23,213 nucleotides of DNA from UBA2402 sp044371005. GTDB lineage: Bacteria > Planctomycetota > Phycisphaerae > Phycisphaerales > UBA1924. Shown here piece by piece: positions 16,042 through 23,213 of the stretch; position 1 is the stretch's first letter, and every line of letters begins with the position of its first letter. A model generated the notes under the pieces. That model worked only from the letters and a program-made list of their open reading frames with translations. It was not told the DNA's origin and did not search any database. The translations under genes and the position numbers were made by a program. The stretch spans positions 1-23,213 of the forward strand of contig JBILUL010000067.1 in NCBI GenBank assembly GCA_044371005.1. The letters are read 5' to 3'.

Positions 16042-16959
16042 ATGAGAATCGCTCATTCCGGCTTCGCCGCGGCACTTGTTTTCACGGCGTCTGCAACCAC
16101 CATTGCTTCCGCTCAAGGTCTCGAAGTCGGACAGGAAGCCACCACCTTCGCCAATCTCGATGCCTTCGGTGGTCTCAATGCCCAGGGCTTCTACGCCCAT
16201 GCACCCGGGGCGTTCGGCGCAGGACCAGGCACCGCCAGCGCCACTCGCTCCCGCGGCGGCAATCCATTCTCCATGACCTACAACGTCAGCGGAAGCGCCG
16301 AAGCTCAGCCCTTCGGCGCGCCCGGTACCCCGCTTCGCCTTCGCGCCAGCGCTCATGTCCTCGCCAGCGTCGAGGGCCTTTGGGCCGGACCCGGCAACAC
16401 GCGCTGGTCGGTCAACTCCATCGCCACCACCGCCGATCGCTTCACAATCCCCTGGGTCGCCGATGGCTCAACCACCGTGACCCTCACGTTCGAAGGCCGA
16501 ATCTCGGGAACGCAGTCGCGCGCCAACGACTCCGCGTGGACCAGCGCGTATCTCATCGGCAATCCCGGCCTGGGTTCACAGACCACCGTCTGGCAGAACG
16601 TCATCAACGAAGGCGACGGACCCGACGAAGCCACCTTTTCAAATGTCCCCTTCTCCTTCAGTTCCACCATTGGCGTTGATCCGTGGGGATGGGTGACCGG
16701 CCTCCAGCTGATCGCTGGCGCCGGCACATCCGGCGGATTGAGCACCTACACCCAGTCAGCCAACACAGCCTTCGGCAGCACCGTCGTCGTCGATCGCCTG
16801 GTCGTCCGCAGCGGTCGCACCGGTGCCATCCTGAATCCTACCGATTTTGGCTTCAGCGCACAGAGCGGCATCGACTACACACCCTTCATCGTGCCCTCGC
16901 CCTCCACCGCGGGCCTGCTGGCACTAGGCACACTCGCCGCGGCTCGCCGTCGCCGCTGA
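16042..16959 (+). CDS. Secreted protein with PEP-CTERM-like C-terminal sorting tail
   Basis: This 305-residue protein starts at ATG 16042, preceded by the purine-rich GAGGAGAGAG. An in-frame ATG at 15847 lies before the promoter and is rejected. The N-terminus is a signal peptide (MRIAHSGFAAALVFTASATT followed by IASAQG). The body is Gly/Ser/Thr/Asn-rich beta-type sequence without a recognised domain and lacks Cys. The last 21 residues (285-305) have a Pro/Ser motif (PSPSTAG), a short hydrophobic helix (LLALGTLAAA) and a terminal RRRR. This is the PEP-CTERM-like tail usual in Phycisphaerae, which marks a protein for membrane retention and processing by an exosortase-type system. It is probably a cell-surface or matrix protein. 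It stands alone between its own promoter and terminator. Confidence 0.85.
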   Translation: MRIAHSGFAAALVFTASATTIASAQGLEVGQEATTFANLDAFGGLNAQGFYAHAPGAFGAGPGTASATRSRGGNPFSMTYNVSGSAEAQPFGAPGTPLRLRASAHVLASVEGLWAGPGNTRWSVNSIATTADRFTIPWVADGSTTVTLTFEGRISGTQSRANDSAWTSAYLIGNPGLGSQTTVWQNVINEGDGPDEATFSNVPFSFSSTIGVDPWGWVTGLQLIAGAGTSGGLSTYTQSANTAFGSTVVVDRLVVRSGRTGAILNPTDFGFSAQSGIDYTPFIVPSPSTAGLLALGTLAAARRRR

Positions 16960-16988
16960 TCCACACACTCGCGTTCCTCACGCCACAC

Positions 16989-17012
16989 ACCCCGCACCTC
17001 TGCGGGGTTTTT
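16989..17012 (+). terminator. Intrinsic terminator after the PEP-CTERM-like gene
   Basis: ACCCCGCA (16989-16996), loop cctc, and TGCGGGGT (17001-17008) form an eight-pair GC-rich stem, followed by a run of five T (17008-17012). It lies 30 bases after the stop codon. This is a textbook rho-independent terminator and also separates the gene from the convergent beta-lactamase gene. Confidence 0.92.
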
Positions 17013-17054
17013 CATTGGCTGCCGGTGCGTTTCCCGTGGCATGTCGCCACCTTT

Positions 17055-18239
17055 TCACTCTCTCGCCGCGGCTTCCAGAATCGCATACACCGCCCTGATC
17101 CGCGCCGGCCCAGGCACAAACCGATTCGCTAACAACACCACCCCCACCTCCTTCTCCGGCACCACCACCACATACGCACTGAATCCACCCGTGGCCCCCG
17201 TCTTGTTCAGCAGCACTGCCCCATCCAACCGCCGCGGCGGCGACACAGCGTTGGGTTCAAACACCACCTTGGGCGAATTCCCCTCCAGCAGATCCTCCAC
17301 ACGCACCGGATACGAATACAACTCCCACCCCAAACCCTGCGTCATCGGGCCCACTGAGAACCGCCCCTCGCGAGTCTGATCCATCGCCTTCGCAAGGGTG
17401 CTGGCCTGCTTCGGATCCGGCGAAACAGAACGCGGGCGAATCTGAGCTTGCACATACCGGCCCATGTCCGCCGCGGTGCTTTTGAGACCATACGCCTCCG
17501 CCTCCAGGACGCCCGGATTGACCCGCACCTCGCGATCCTCCTCATCAAGCCCCCACGCATATCGAGGCATTGCCGCGTCCGGCACTTTCAGATGCGTGTC
17601 ATGCATGCCAAGCGCGGGCAGAATCGTGTTGGTTATCATTTCGGAGAAATCCCGACCCGCACTCTTCGCCGCGGCACGCCCGAAGACCCCGATGCTCGGA
17701 TTCGAGTACAGCCGCGTGCTTCCCGGCTGATGCTCGGGCTGCCAGCGCTGCAGATAGCCCACAAGCTGCGCATCGTCTCGCACTTCCCCCGGCACCTGCA
17801 ACGGCAACCCACCCGCGGCATACGTCGCCAGTTGTCCCATCGTCACCCGATCAAACGCACTCCCCGCCAGAACATCCCACCGCTTGCTCGCCGCGTCCTC
17901 AAACGCAAACCCACCTTCGACGTGCACCCAGGCCCCAAGCAGCCCCGTGAAGGTCTTGCTGACCGAGCCCAACTCAAAGAGCGTGTCCGGGGTGACGGGC
18001 TCATTGCCCGAACGCGACGCAACGCCGAAGCTGAAGCACTCCACCTCGCCGCGGCGAACCACGGCAATCGCCAAGCCCGGCACCCGATGCTCAGCCATCA
18101 TCGGAAGCGCCTGTCCCTCCACCACCTCGCGGAGTTGACGCGTGTCGCCACGATGACATCCGGAGAGAAGGCACAGGATCGCCGCGGCGAAGTGGGCCAG
18201 AAAGAACGCTGTGCTCGAACGAAGAGAGTCGATGGACAT
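17055..18239 (-). CDS. ampC: Class C beta-lactamase, predicted lipoprotein
   Basis: This 394-residue protein shows all class C active-site elements: SVSK with nucleophile Ser92 and Lys95, YSN with Tyr178, and KTG at 346-348. Similarity to enterobacterial AmpC extends well beyond the motifs, as in TLFELGSVSKTFTG, GGLPLQVPGEV, LEAEAYGLKST, TQGLGWELYSYP and NKTGATGGFSAYV. It therefore looks like a true cephalosporinase rather than a general serine hydrolase. The N-terminal hydrophobic segment ends LLSGC (Cys28), a lipobox, so it should be membrane-anchored in the periplasm; typical AmpC is soluble. In the C-terminal stretch LLANRFVPGPAR the residues aligned with the Asn343 and Asn346 of AmpC appear to be Phe and Gly, which could shift substrate preference. 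No AmpR-type regulator is adjacent. The 5' side carries a small hairpin (GCCCC/GGGGC, 18259-18273) but no clear promoter. Confidence 0.93.
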   Translation of the reverse strand: MSIDSLRSSTAFFLAHFAAAILCLLSGCHRGDTRQLREVVEGQALPMMAEHRVPGLAIAVVRRGEVECFSFGVASRSGNEPVTPDTLFELGSVSKTFTGLLGAWVHVEGGFAFEDAASKRWDVLAGSAFDRVTMGQLATYAAGGLPLQVPGEVRDDAQLVGYLQRWQPEHQPGSTRLYSNPSIGVFGRAAAKSAGRDFSEMITNTILPALGMHDTHLKVPDAAMPRYAWGLDEEDREVRVNPGVLEAEAYGLKSTAADMGRYVQAQIRPRSVSPDPKQASTLAKAMDQTREGRFSVGPMTQGLGWELYSYPVRVEDLLEGNSPKVVFEPNAVSPPRRLDGAVLLNKTGATGGFSAYVVVVPEKEVGVVLLANRFVPGPARIRAVYAILEAAARE

Positions 18240-18529
18240 GGGTGCGATTCATCGGCAAGCCCCTGATTGGGGCGACACAGATTCCTTCCATGTAACCACC
18301 GATATCGTCAGCTTTTCACGCGGCGTGATGCTCGTACCCATCCGCCACAACTTCACCGCACACAATCCCCCAACCTGCCCCAGCATTTCCACCACTCACC
18401 CACAGCCTCGTGACACCCCCAACCCCGCGGCGAACCCGCTCACACGCGTTGCCGACGCTCCCACGCAACGTCTCCTCACTCGCTTGGCCGACCGGGCAGA
18501 ACGCCAAAGCACCCGGCTCCCGATTCAAC
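18240..18529. other. Divergent intergenic region between beta-lactamase and zinc-ribbon gene
   Basis: About 290 bases lie between the two divergent genes. It contains the GCCCC-tgatt-GGGGC hairpin at 18259-18273, 20 bases outside the beta-lactamase start. I see no open frame worth calling, no RNA gene and no good -35/-10 pair for the minus-strand gene. Confidence 0.4.
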
Positions 18530-18535
18530 TAGAAT
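18530..18535 (+). promoter_or_regulatory. Candidate -10 element for a leaderless transcript
   Basis: TAGAAT ends six bases before the ATG at 18542, so transcription would begin at or next to the start codon. The gene has no usable Shine-Dalgarno sequence, which fits leaderless translation. No good -35 is visible, and the element could be chance. Confidence 0.4.
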
Positions 18536-18541
18536 CGCAGG

Positions 18542-18985
18542 ATGACCCCAACGAAGAGAAAACGCTGGAGGCTCGTGTTCTGGTCCTCACTGGCCATCAC
18601 CTGTCTCGCGCTCTGCCTGCTGATCATCAGCCTCTGGCGGAGTATCTCCGTCGCCGGCGGCAACAACGGGCAGGTGCAGATCTACCGAGGCGGCGTGGCC
18701 CTCACCATCGGGCTCGAGGGCGCCTCCTACTGGGACTACACCGCTCTTGAGGCGCGATCAGAAGAGACCATCTTCTGGCTCCCGCGGCAGTACCTCTTCT
18801 CCCAAGCAGCCCAGGGCGCAGTCATCCTGCCACTCCCTTGGCTTGTAGTGGGCACCTCGCTCCTCGCCGCAGCTGCAACGTTGCGGACGCGTCGGCGCCC
18901 GGGCCAATGCCCCGGTTGCCGCTACGACATCACATCCATCGCACCACGCGGCATCTGCCCTGAATGCGGCACCAGTCTGCAGTAA
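18542..18985 (+). CDS. Small two-helix membrane protein with C-terminal zinc ribbon
   Basis: This 147-residue protein has a basic N-terminus (MTPTKRKRWR), a transmembrane helix at about 11-32, a 55-residue extracytoplasmic or cytoplasmic loop, a second helix at about 91-113, and a basic RTRRRPG stretch. It ends with a zinc ribbon in which Cys123, Cys126, Cys139 and Cys142 (CPGC and CPEC) are the ligands. Short membrane proteins with a tail reading CPxCxYDI ... G-x-CPECG are very common in Phycisphaerae, often in many copies per genome, and their role is not established. The basic stretch next to the ribbon suggests a cytoplasmic C-terminus. It is transcribed away from the beta-lactamase and may be leaderless. 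A C-rich repeat begins four bases after its stop codon. Confidence 0.85.
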   Translation: MTPTKRKRWRLVFWSSLAITCLALCLLIISLWRSISVAGGNNGQVQIYRGGVALTIGLEGASYWDYTALEARSEETIFWLPRQYLFSQAAQGAVILPLPWLVVGTSLLAAAATLRTRRRPGQCPGCRYDITSIAPRGICPECGTSLQ

Positions 18986-18988
18986 GTT

Positions 18989-19031
18989 CCCCCAAACCCC
19001 CGCCCAAACCCCCAGCCCAAACCCTCAGCCC
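18989..19031. repeat. C-rich imperfect tandem repeat (G-quadruplex motif on the minus strand)
   Basis: Runs of three to five C are separated by AAA or one to four other bases: a roughly 12-bp unit of the form CCCAAACCCCCG occurs about three times with decay. On the minus strand this gives seven G-runs of at least three with loops of one to four bases, which satisfies the usual quadruplex rule. It starts four bases after the zinc-ribbon stop and about 190 bases before the kinase gene. The remaining bases to 19222 hold no gene. Confidence 0.7.
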
Positions 19032-19222
19032 GCACTCCCTCAACGCCTCCGCAACGAACCTCCCGAAAGCTCGCACCTGCGCCTTCTTGGGCTGCCCGAT
19101 TCAAGCCTCACTCTGGATGTGGCGTTCCCACCCGGCGTGAAAATCGCCAATCAAGCAAACATCCTCTATCCGGCCCCGCTTCCGATCAACCGCATTGTGT
19201 GCGACGCGTGAGGGAATAGGAT

Positions 19223-22200
19223 GTGTTCCTCGAAGTCACCGGGGCAGCAGACGATGCGCTCAGATCGGTGCTCAGTCACTGCTGCGAATGCGCCGTCTCG
19301 GTGACGAATGCTGTGCAATCACGCCGTGGCATGTTGGCCCGGCCCTTCCGATCAGTCGCACACGGCCTCTCGATGAATCGCATCGACGGCGACAGGGAGC
19401 AGACGTTGCCGACCTTCTCGAACCCCAGTGCCGACCCCCTCATCGTCGATTCAACCGATTGGCTCCGGGTCACCCTTTCAAGCATCGGTGATGGTGTCAT
19501 CACCACCGACCCAGCCGGGCGTGTGACCTTCATGAACCCGGTGGCCGAGACACTCACCGGGTGGACGCTTCATGATGCGACCGAAGCAGGCGGGGTGCCG
19601 ATCGAGCTCGTCTTCAACATCGTCGATGAAGATTCAGGCAGCACGCTCCCAAGCCCGACACTTCGAGCCCTGCAAAAGGGTGAGATCGTGGCCCTGTCGA
19701 ATCACACGGTGCTGATCGCAAGGAATGGCACACAGGTTCACATCACCGACAGTGCCGCACCAATCCGCAACCTCGATGGCCGAATCGCGGGCGCCGTGCT
19801 GGTCTTCCGCGATGTCAGTGAACAGAAGGCCCAGTCGCGGACGGTCCGCGATGCCAAGGAGTTCGCGGAGAACATCCTTGAATCACAGCGAGATTCATTC
19901 CTCGTGCTTGACTCCCGCTTCCGGGTCGTCTCGGCCAACCGTGCCTTCTACAAGTGGTTTCAGGTGACACCCGAGCAGACTCAAGGGCGCCTCGTCTATG
20001 AACTTGGAAACGGACAATGGAACATCCCCAAGCTCCGCGAGCTGCTCGAGGACATCCTTCCCAAACACGGCCCCTCGGTCGAGAACTTCCAGGTCGAACA
20101 TGATCTGGAGATGATCGGGCGCAAGGTCATGTCGCTCAATGCCCGCTGCATCAACAGGCCCGGCAATCACGCAGAGCTCATCCTGCTGGGCATTGAAGAC
20201 ATCACGGCACGCACACGCCGCGACAAGTTGCTCGCCTCACAGAAGGCCATCCTCGAACTCGCGGCGGGAGATGGGCCCCTTGAGCGCGTCTTTCAGCTGG
20301 TCGTGCGGGCCGCGCAGGAGCATTCCGGCGAACGCAGCGGCGCTGCCCTGTTTCTGGTGGATCCTGAAGGGTTGCAGCTGCGCCTCGTCGCGTGGTCGGG
20401 GATCGGTTCGAACAACGCTGACGCCAACGCTGCGTTAAGCAGTGCCCCGTGCTTTCCCACCTGCGGGCACGCGGCGTCCAAGGACCCAATCGTCATCATC
20501 TCCGACATCAGCAAGGATGCACGCTGCGCCCCATGTCTCAAGCGTGCGAACGAACAGGGCATCCGTGCCTGCTGGTCGCACACCATCCGCATCGGCGACG
20601 GCCGCGTGCTGGGAACGATTGCGACCTACTCCACCATGCAGTCCGTACCAGGGCAGGACGAGATTGACGCAGTGGCCATGCTCAGCGACACCGTCGCGAT
20701 CGTGATCGAGCGGCAGAGGGAACTCGAACAGCGCGTGCAAACCGAGCGCACGCTGCGAGAGAGCGAGGGACGCTATCGCACACTGCTCACATCGATCGAT
20801 GAAGGGTTCTGCATCATCGAGGTGCTTTTCGATGAGAAGCAAACCCCCATCGATTATCGCTTCCTTGAGGTCAACCCGACCTTCGGGAAGCAAAGTGGCC
20901 TTGAAGATGCGGTCGGCAAGACCATGCGCGAGTTGCGACCGATGCACGACGAAAGCTGGTTCCAGATCCTGGGCCAGGTGGCCAGTTCCGGCGAACCCAT
21001 CCGCTTCATCAAGGAGGCACGCCAGCTTGCGGGACAGTGGTATGACGTCTATGCCTGCCGCGTGGGGGAGCCCGAAAGCCGCAAGGTTGCGATCGTCTTC
21101 AATGACATCACCGAACGGAACCAGTCGCAAGAAGCGCTGCGCGACAGCCATGTCCGCTTCGAAACACTCTTTGACACCTCGCCGGTTGGCATGTATGTCG
21201 TGGATGACCAGTTCCGCCTCTGGAAGATGAACGCCAAGACGCGCGCGACATTCGGTGGCTTCAAGGACCAGATCGGAACCGACTTTACCCAGATCCTCCA
21301 TGTACTTTGGCCACCCGAGATTGCCGATGAGATCGCCGCCCGATTCCGGCACACAGTCGCCACAGGCGAACCCTATCGGCACGCCGAACTCGCTGAGGTT
21401 CGATCTGACCGCGAAGTGCGAGAGTACTACGACTGGGAGTTGCATCGCATCAGCCTGCCCCAGGGTCAGCACGGCGTCGTCTGCTACTTCCTGGACATCT
21501 CGGCGCAGGTTCACGCTCAGCAGGCCGTGCGAGAATCCGAAACTCGCTATCGCCGACTCTTCGAAGCCGCAAAGGACGGCATCCTCATTCTCGATGCCAA
21601 GACAGGCAAGATCACCGCAGCCAATGCCTTCATGTGCAATCTGACGGGAATGAAAGCCGAGGAGTTTCTGGGCAAGGAGCTCTACGAGATCGGCATGTTC
21701 AAGGACACGCTGGAGAACAAGGCCGCCTTCCACGACCTGCAGACCACCGGCTACTTCCGCCACGAACACCTCCCGCTGCACAACCTGAAGGGTGAAGAAG
21801 TCGAAGTGGAGTTCGTCGCGAACCTCTACTCCGAGGGCGACAGGCTTGTCGCCCAGTGCAACATCCGTGACATCAGCGAACGCAGCCGCCTCGAGAAGAC
21901 GCTGGCAGCGCAGGCCGAGGCCCTGACGGTTCAGGCACGTTCCAAAGACGAGTTCCTCGCGATGCTCAGCCATGAACTTCGCAACCCGCTGGCCCCGATC
22001 CGTGCCGCGGCACACATGATGCGGCTGCAGGAACAGCAGACCGGCACCGAGGCCAACCCGATCCTGCAACAGGCTCGCGAGGTCATCGAACGCCAGGTGG
22101 CCAATCTCACGAAGATGGTCAGCGACCTCTCCGAAGTCTCACGCGTCATCAGCGGCCGAATCCGCCTGGAAACCCAGCCGGTCGACCTCAAGCGTGCCAT

Positions 22201-23146
22201 CGGGCACGCGATTCAGACGGTGACTCCGATCTTTGAGCAACGCGAGCACGCGGTCTCCGTCAGCCTCTGCACCGAGCCCCTGTGGGCACTGGCAGATCCG
22301 GTACGCCTCGAGGAGATTCTGGTCAACGTGCTCAACAATGCGGCAAAGTACACGCCCGATGGCGGGCGGGTTGATGTCACGTGCGAACATGCTCGCGATG
22401 GAGACCAGACATTCGGCATCCTGCGTGTTCGCGACAATGGCGTGGGAATTGATGAAGCGCTGCTGCCGCGGGTCTTTGATCTGTTCACACAAGCGGATCG
22501 CTCGCTGGCCCGCTCATCAGGTGGACTTGGCATCGGGCTCTCCCTGGCCCGCAGACTGGTGGTGCTGCACGAAGGGACGATCCAGGCCCAAAGCGATGGG
22601 CCAGGAAAGGGCAGCGAGTTCTCGGTCCGAATGCCGCTGATCACGCCTCCTCGCACCGGCGCAGCCGCGGTCGCATCGACCCGGACCGAAACGGCAAGCC
22701 CCAGCGCCGCGGCGAGCAAAACGGGCAAGAACGTCCGCCCCGCCATACGCGTGCTGGTCGTCGATGACAACGTCGATCTGGTCACGATGCTCTGCGGCGC
22801 GTTGCGGCATCAGGGCTACATCGTGCAGAGCGCCCACACAGGCCCCGATGGGCTCCGACTCGCGCAGCAATGGCAGCCCGACATCGCCATTCTGGACATC
22901 GGACTTCCATCTCTGGATGGCTATCAGATTGCGCGACGACTTCGGGCAGAACAGTCGCCCCAGATGAACACCCCGGGCGGGGCTGCACAGCCCGCCATCC
23001 GCATGAAGCTCATTGCCATCACCGGATACGGTCGCGATGAAGATATCGTCCGTGCTCGCGAAGCTGGCTTCGATGGCCACATGGTCAAGCCCTGCGATCT
23101 TGAGAAACTCGAACTGATGATGACTGCACGTTCACTCAGCATCTGA
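19223..23146 (+). CDS. Hybrid sensor histidine kinase with five PAS, one GAF, HisKA, HATPase and receiver domains
   Basis: This 1307-residue protein starts at GTG 19223, with AGGG 8 bases upstream; ATG 19373 (Met51) is an alternative that keeps all domains. Order: PAS1 (about 79-205, LSSIGDGVITTDPAGRVTFM), PAS2 (215-335), GAF (335-500), PAS3 (515-635), PAS4 (640-762), PAS5 (771-889), HisKA with MLSHELRNPLAP and phospho-acceptor His917, HATPase (about 1020-1135; N-box NVLNNAAKY, DNGVGID, GGLGIGLSLA), and a receiver (1174-1300) with phospho-acceptor Asp1225 in ILDIGLP and Lys in MVKP. No transmembrane helix or signal peptide is visible, so it is probably cytoplasmic. Five PAS domains and a GAF suggest integration of several small-molecule or redox cues. 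There is no DNA-binding output domain, so signal must pass to a partner not present here. The GAF carries a Cys cluster (410, 414, 435, 438, 450). Confidence 0.95.
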   Translation: MFLEVTGAADDALRSVLSHCCECAVSVTNAVQSRRGMLARPFRSVAHGLSMNRIDGDREQTLPTFSNPSADPLIVDSTDWLRVTLSSIGDGVITTDPAGRVTFMNPVAETLTGWTLHDATEAGGVPIELVFNIVDEDSGSTLPSPTLRALQKGEIVALSNHTVLIARNGTQVHITDSAAPIRNLDGRIAGAVLVFRDVSEQKAQSRTVRDAKEFAENILESQRDSFLVLDSRFRVVSANRAFYKWFQVTPEQTQGRLVYELGNGQWNIPKLRELLEDILPKHGPSVENFQVEHDLEMIGRKVMSLNARCINRPGNHAELILLGIEDITARTRRDKLLASQKAILELAAGDGPLERVFQLVVRAAQEHSGERSGAALFLVDPEGLQLRLVAWSGIGSNNADANAALSSAPCFPTCGHAASKDPIVIISDISKDARCAPCLKRANEQGIRACWSHTIRIGDGRVLGTIATYSTMQSVPGQDEIDAVAMLSDTVAIVIERQRELEQRVQTERTLRESEGRYRTLLTSIDEGFCIIEVLFDEKQTPIDYRFLEVNPTFGKQSGLEDAVGKTMRELRPMHDESWFQILGQVASSGEPIRFIKEARQLAGQWYDVYACRVGEPESRKVAIVFNDITERNQSQEALRDSHVRFETLFDTSPVGMYVVDDQFRLWKMNAKTRATFGGFKDQIGTDFTQILHVLWPPEIADEIAARFRHTVATGEPYRHAELAEVRSDREVREYYDWELHRISLPQGQHGVVCYFLDISAQVHAQQAVRESETRYRRLFEAAKDGILILDAKTGKITAANAFMCNLTGMKAEEFLGKELYEIGMFKDTLENKAAFHDLQTTGYFRHEHLPLHNLKGEEVEVEFVANLYSEGDRLVAQCNIRDISERSRLEKTLAAQAEALTVQARSKDEFLAMLSHELRNPLAPIRAAAHMMRLQEQQTGTEANPILQQAREVIERQVANLTKMVSDLSEVSRVISGRIRLETQPVDLKRAIGHAIQTVTPIFEQREHAVSVSLCTEPLWALADPVRLEEILVNVLNNAAKYTPDGGRVDVTCEHARDGDQTFGILRVRDNGVGIDEALLPRVFDLFTQADRSLARSSGGLGIGLSLARRLVVLHEGTIQAQSDGPGKGSEFSVRMPLITPPRTGAAAVASTRTETASPSAAASKTGKNVRPAIRVLVVDDNVDLVTMLCGALRHQGYIVQSAHTGPDGLRLAQQWQPDIAILDIGLPSLDGYQIARRLRAEQSPQMNTPGGAAQPAIRMKLIAITGYGRDEDIVRAREAGFDGHMVKPCDLEKLELMMTARSLSI

Positions 23147-23166
23147 TCACCCGCGAGTTGCACCAC

Positions 23167-23213
23167 CGCCCCGCCCCCGGGGGGCCCGGGGGGGGGGGCG
23201 GGGGGGGGGCCGG
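23167..23213. other. G/C homopolymer block at the contig end, probable artefact
   Basis: The last 47 bases consist only of C and G runs, including G-runs of ten or more. Nothing else in the window is like it. Position at the very end suggests sequencing or assembly error, not biology. Confidence 0.75.

Noticed and set aside
18989..19031. CRISPR-like repeats
   Set aside because: Units are about 12 bp, C-rich and contiguous, with no spacers; a low-complexity tandem repeat explains them.
20435..22069. Minus-strand open frame of 544 codons
   Set aside because: It is antisense to the PAS/GAF region of the histidine kinase, with no motif of its own.
23147..23213. GC-rich end as a terminator for the kinase gene
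   Set aside because: The homopolymer runs look like an assembly artefact, so no structure can be trusted.

Overview
The window looks like a metagenome-type contig from a high-GC bacterium of the Planctomycetota, probably class Phycisphaerae. The evidence is indirect but consistent. There is a small membrane protein ending in a C-x2-C ... C-x2-C zinc ribbon of the kind very common in Phycisphaerae, a secreted protein with a PEP-CTERM-like tail, a secreted sulfatase paired with a secreted sialate O-acetylesterase-like protein, and a REP-like hairpin cluster. No rRNA, tRNA, CRISPR array or transposase gene was found. The right end runs into a G/C homopolymer block that is probably an assembly artefact.

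Layout. 1-175 (-): possible gene fragment running off the left edge. 325-1431 and 1506-2969 (+): a five-helix membrane protein of unknown function, then an exported HEAT-repeat/HExxH putative peptidase. 3027-5390 (-): an RND adaptor lipoprotein followed 54 bp later by a divergent poly(ADP-ribose) glycohydrolase (PARG)-like protein. 5478-10719 (+): a TetR regulator, a TolC-type outer-membrane lipoprotein and an RND pump, with successive start/stop overlaps. The regulator and the adaptor diverge from an 87-bp region that carries a near-perfect dyad. 10705-10960: a hairpin cluster overlapping the pump's stop codon. 11026-15228 (-): sialate O-acetylesterase-like protein and sulfatase, a likely polysaccharide-degradation pair. 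16042-16959 (+): a PEP-CTERM-like secreted protein with a clear sigma70-type promoter and an intrinsic terminator. 17055-18239 (-): a lipobox-bearing class C beta-lactamase. 18542-18985 (+): a zinc-ribbon membrane protein, perhaps leaderless. 19223-23146 (+): a large hybrid histidine kinase with five PAS domains, a GAF domain and a receiver.

How the genes may work together. The TetR, OMF, RND and MFP genes make a complete tripartite efflux system, split over two diverging transcripts that probably share one operator. The sulfatase and esterase would remove sulfate and acetyl groups from extracellular glycans. The beta-lactamase and the pump both suggest antibiotic or toxin defence. The two least ordinary items are the PARG-like protein downstream of the efflux adaptor and the strongly over-represented palindrome GCCGCGGC, with at least 23 copies counted by eye.
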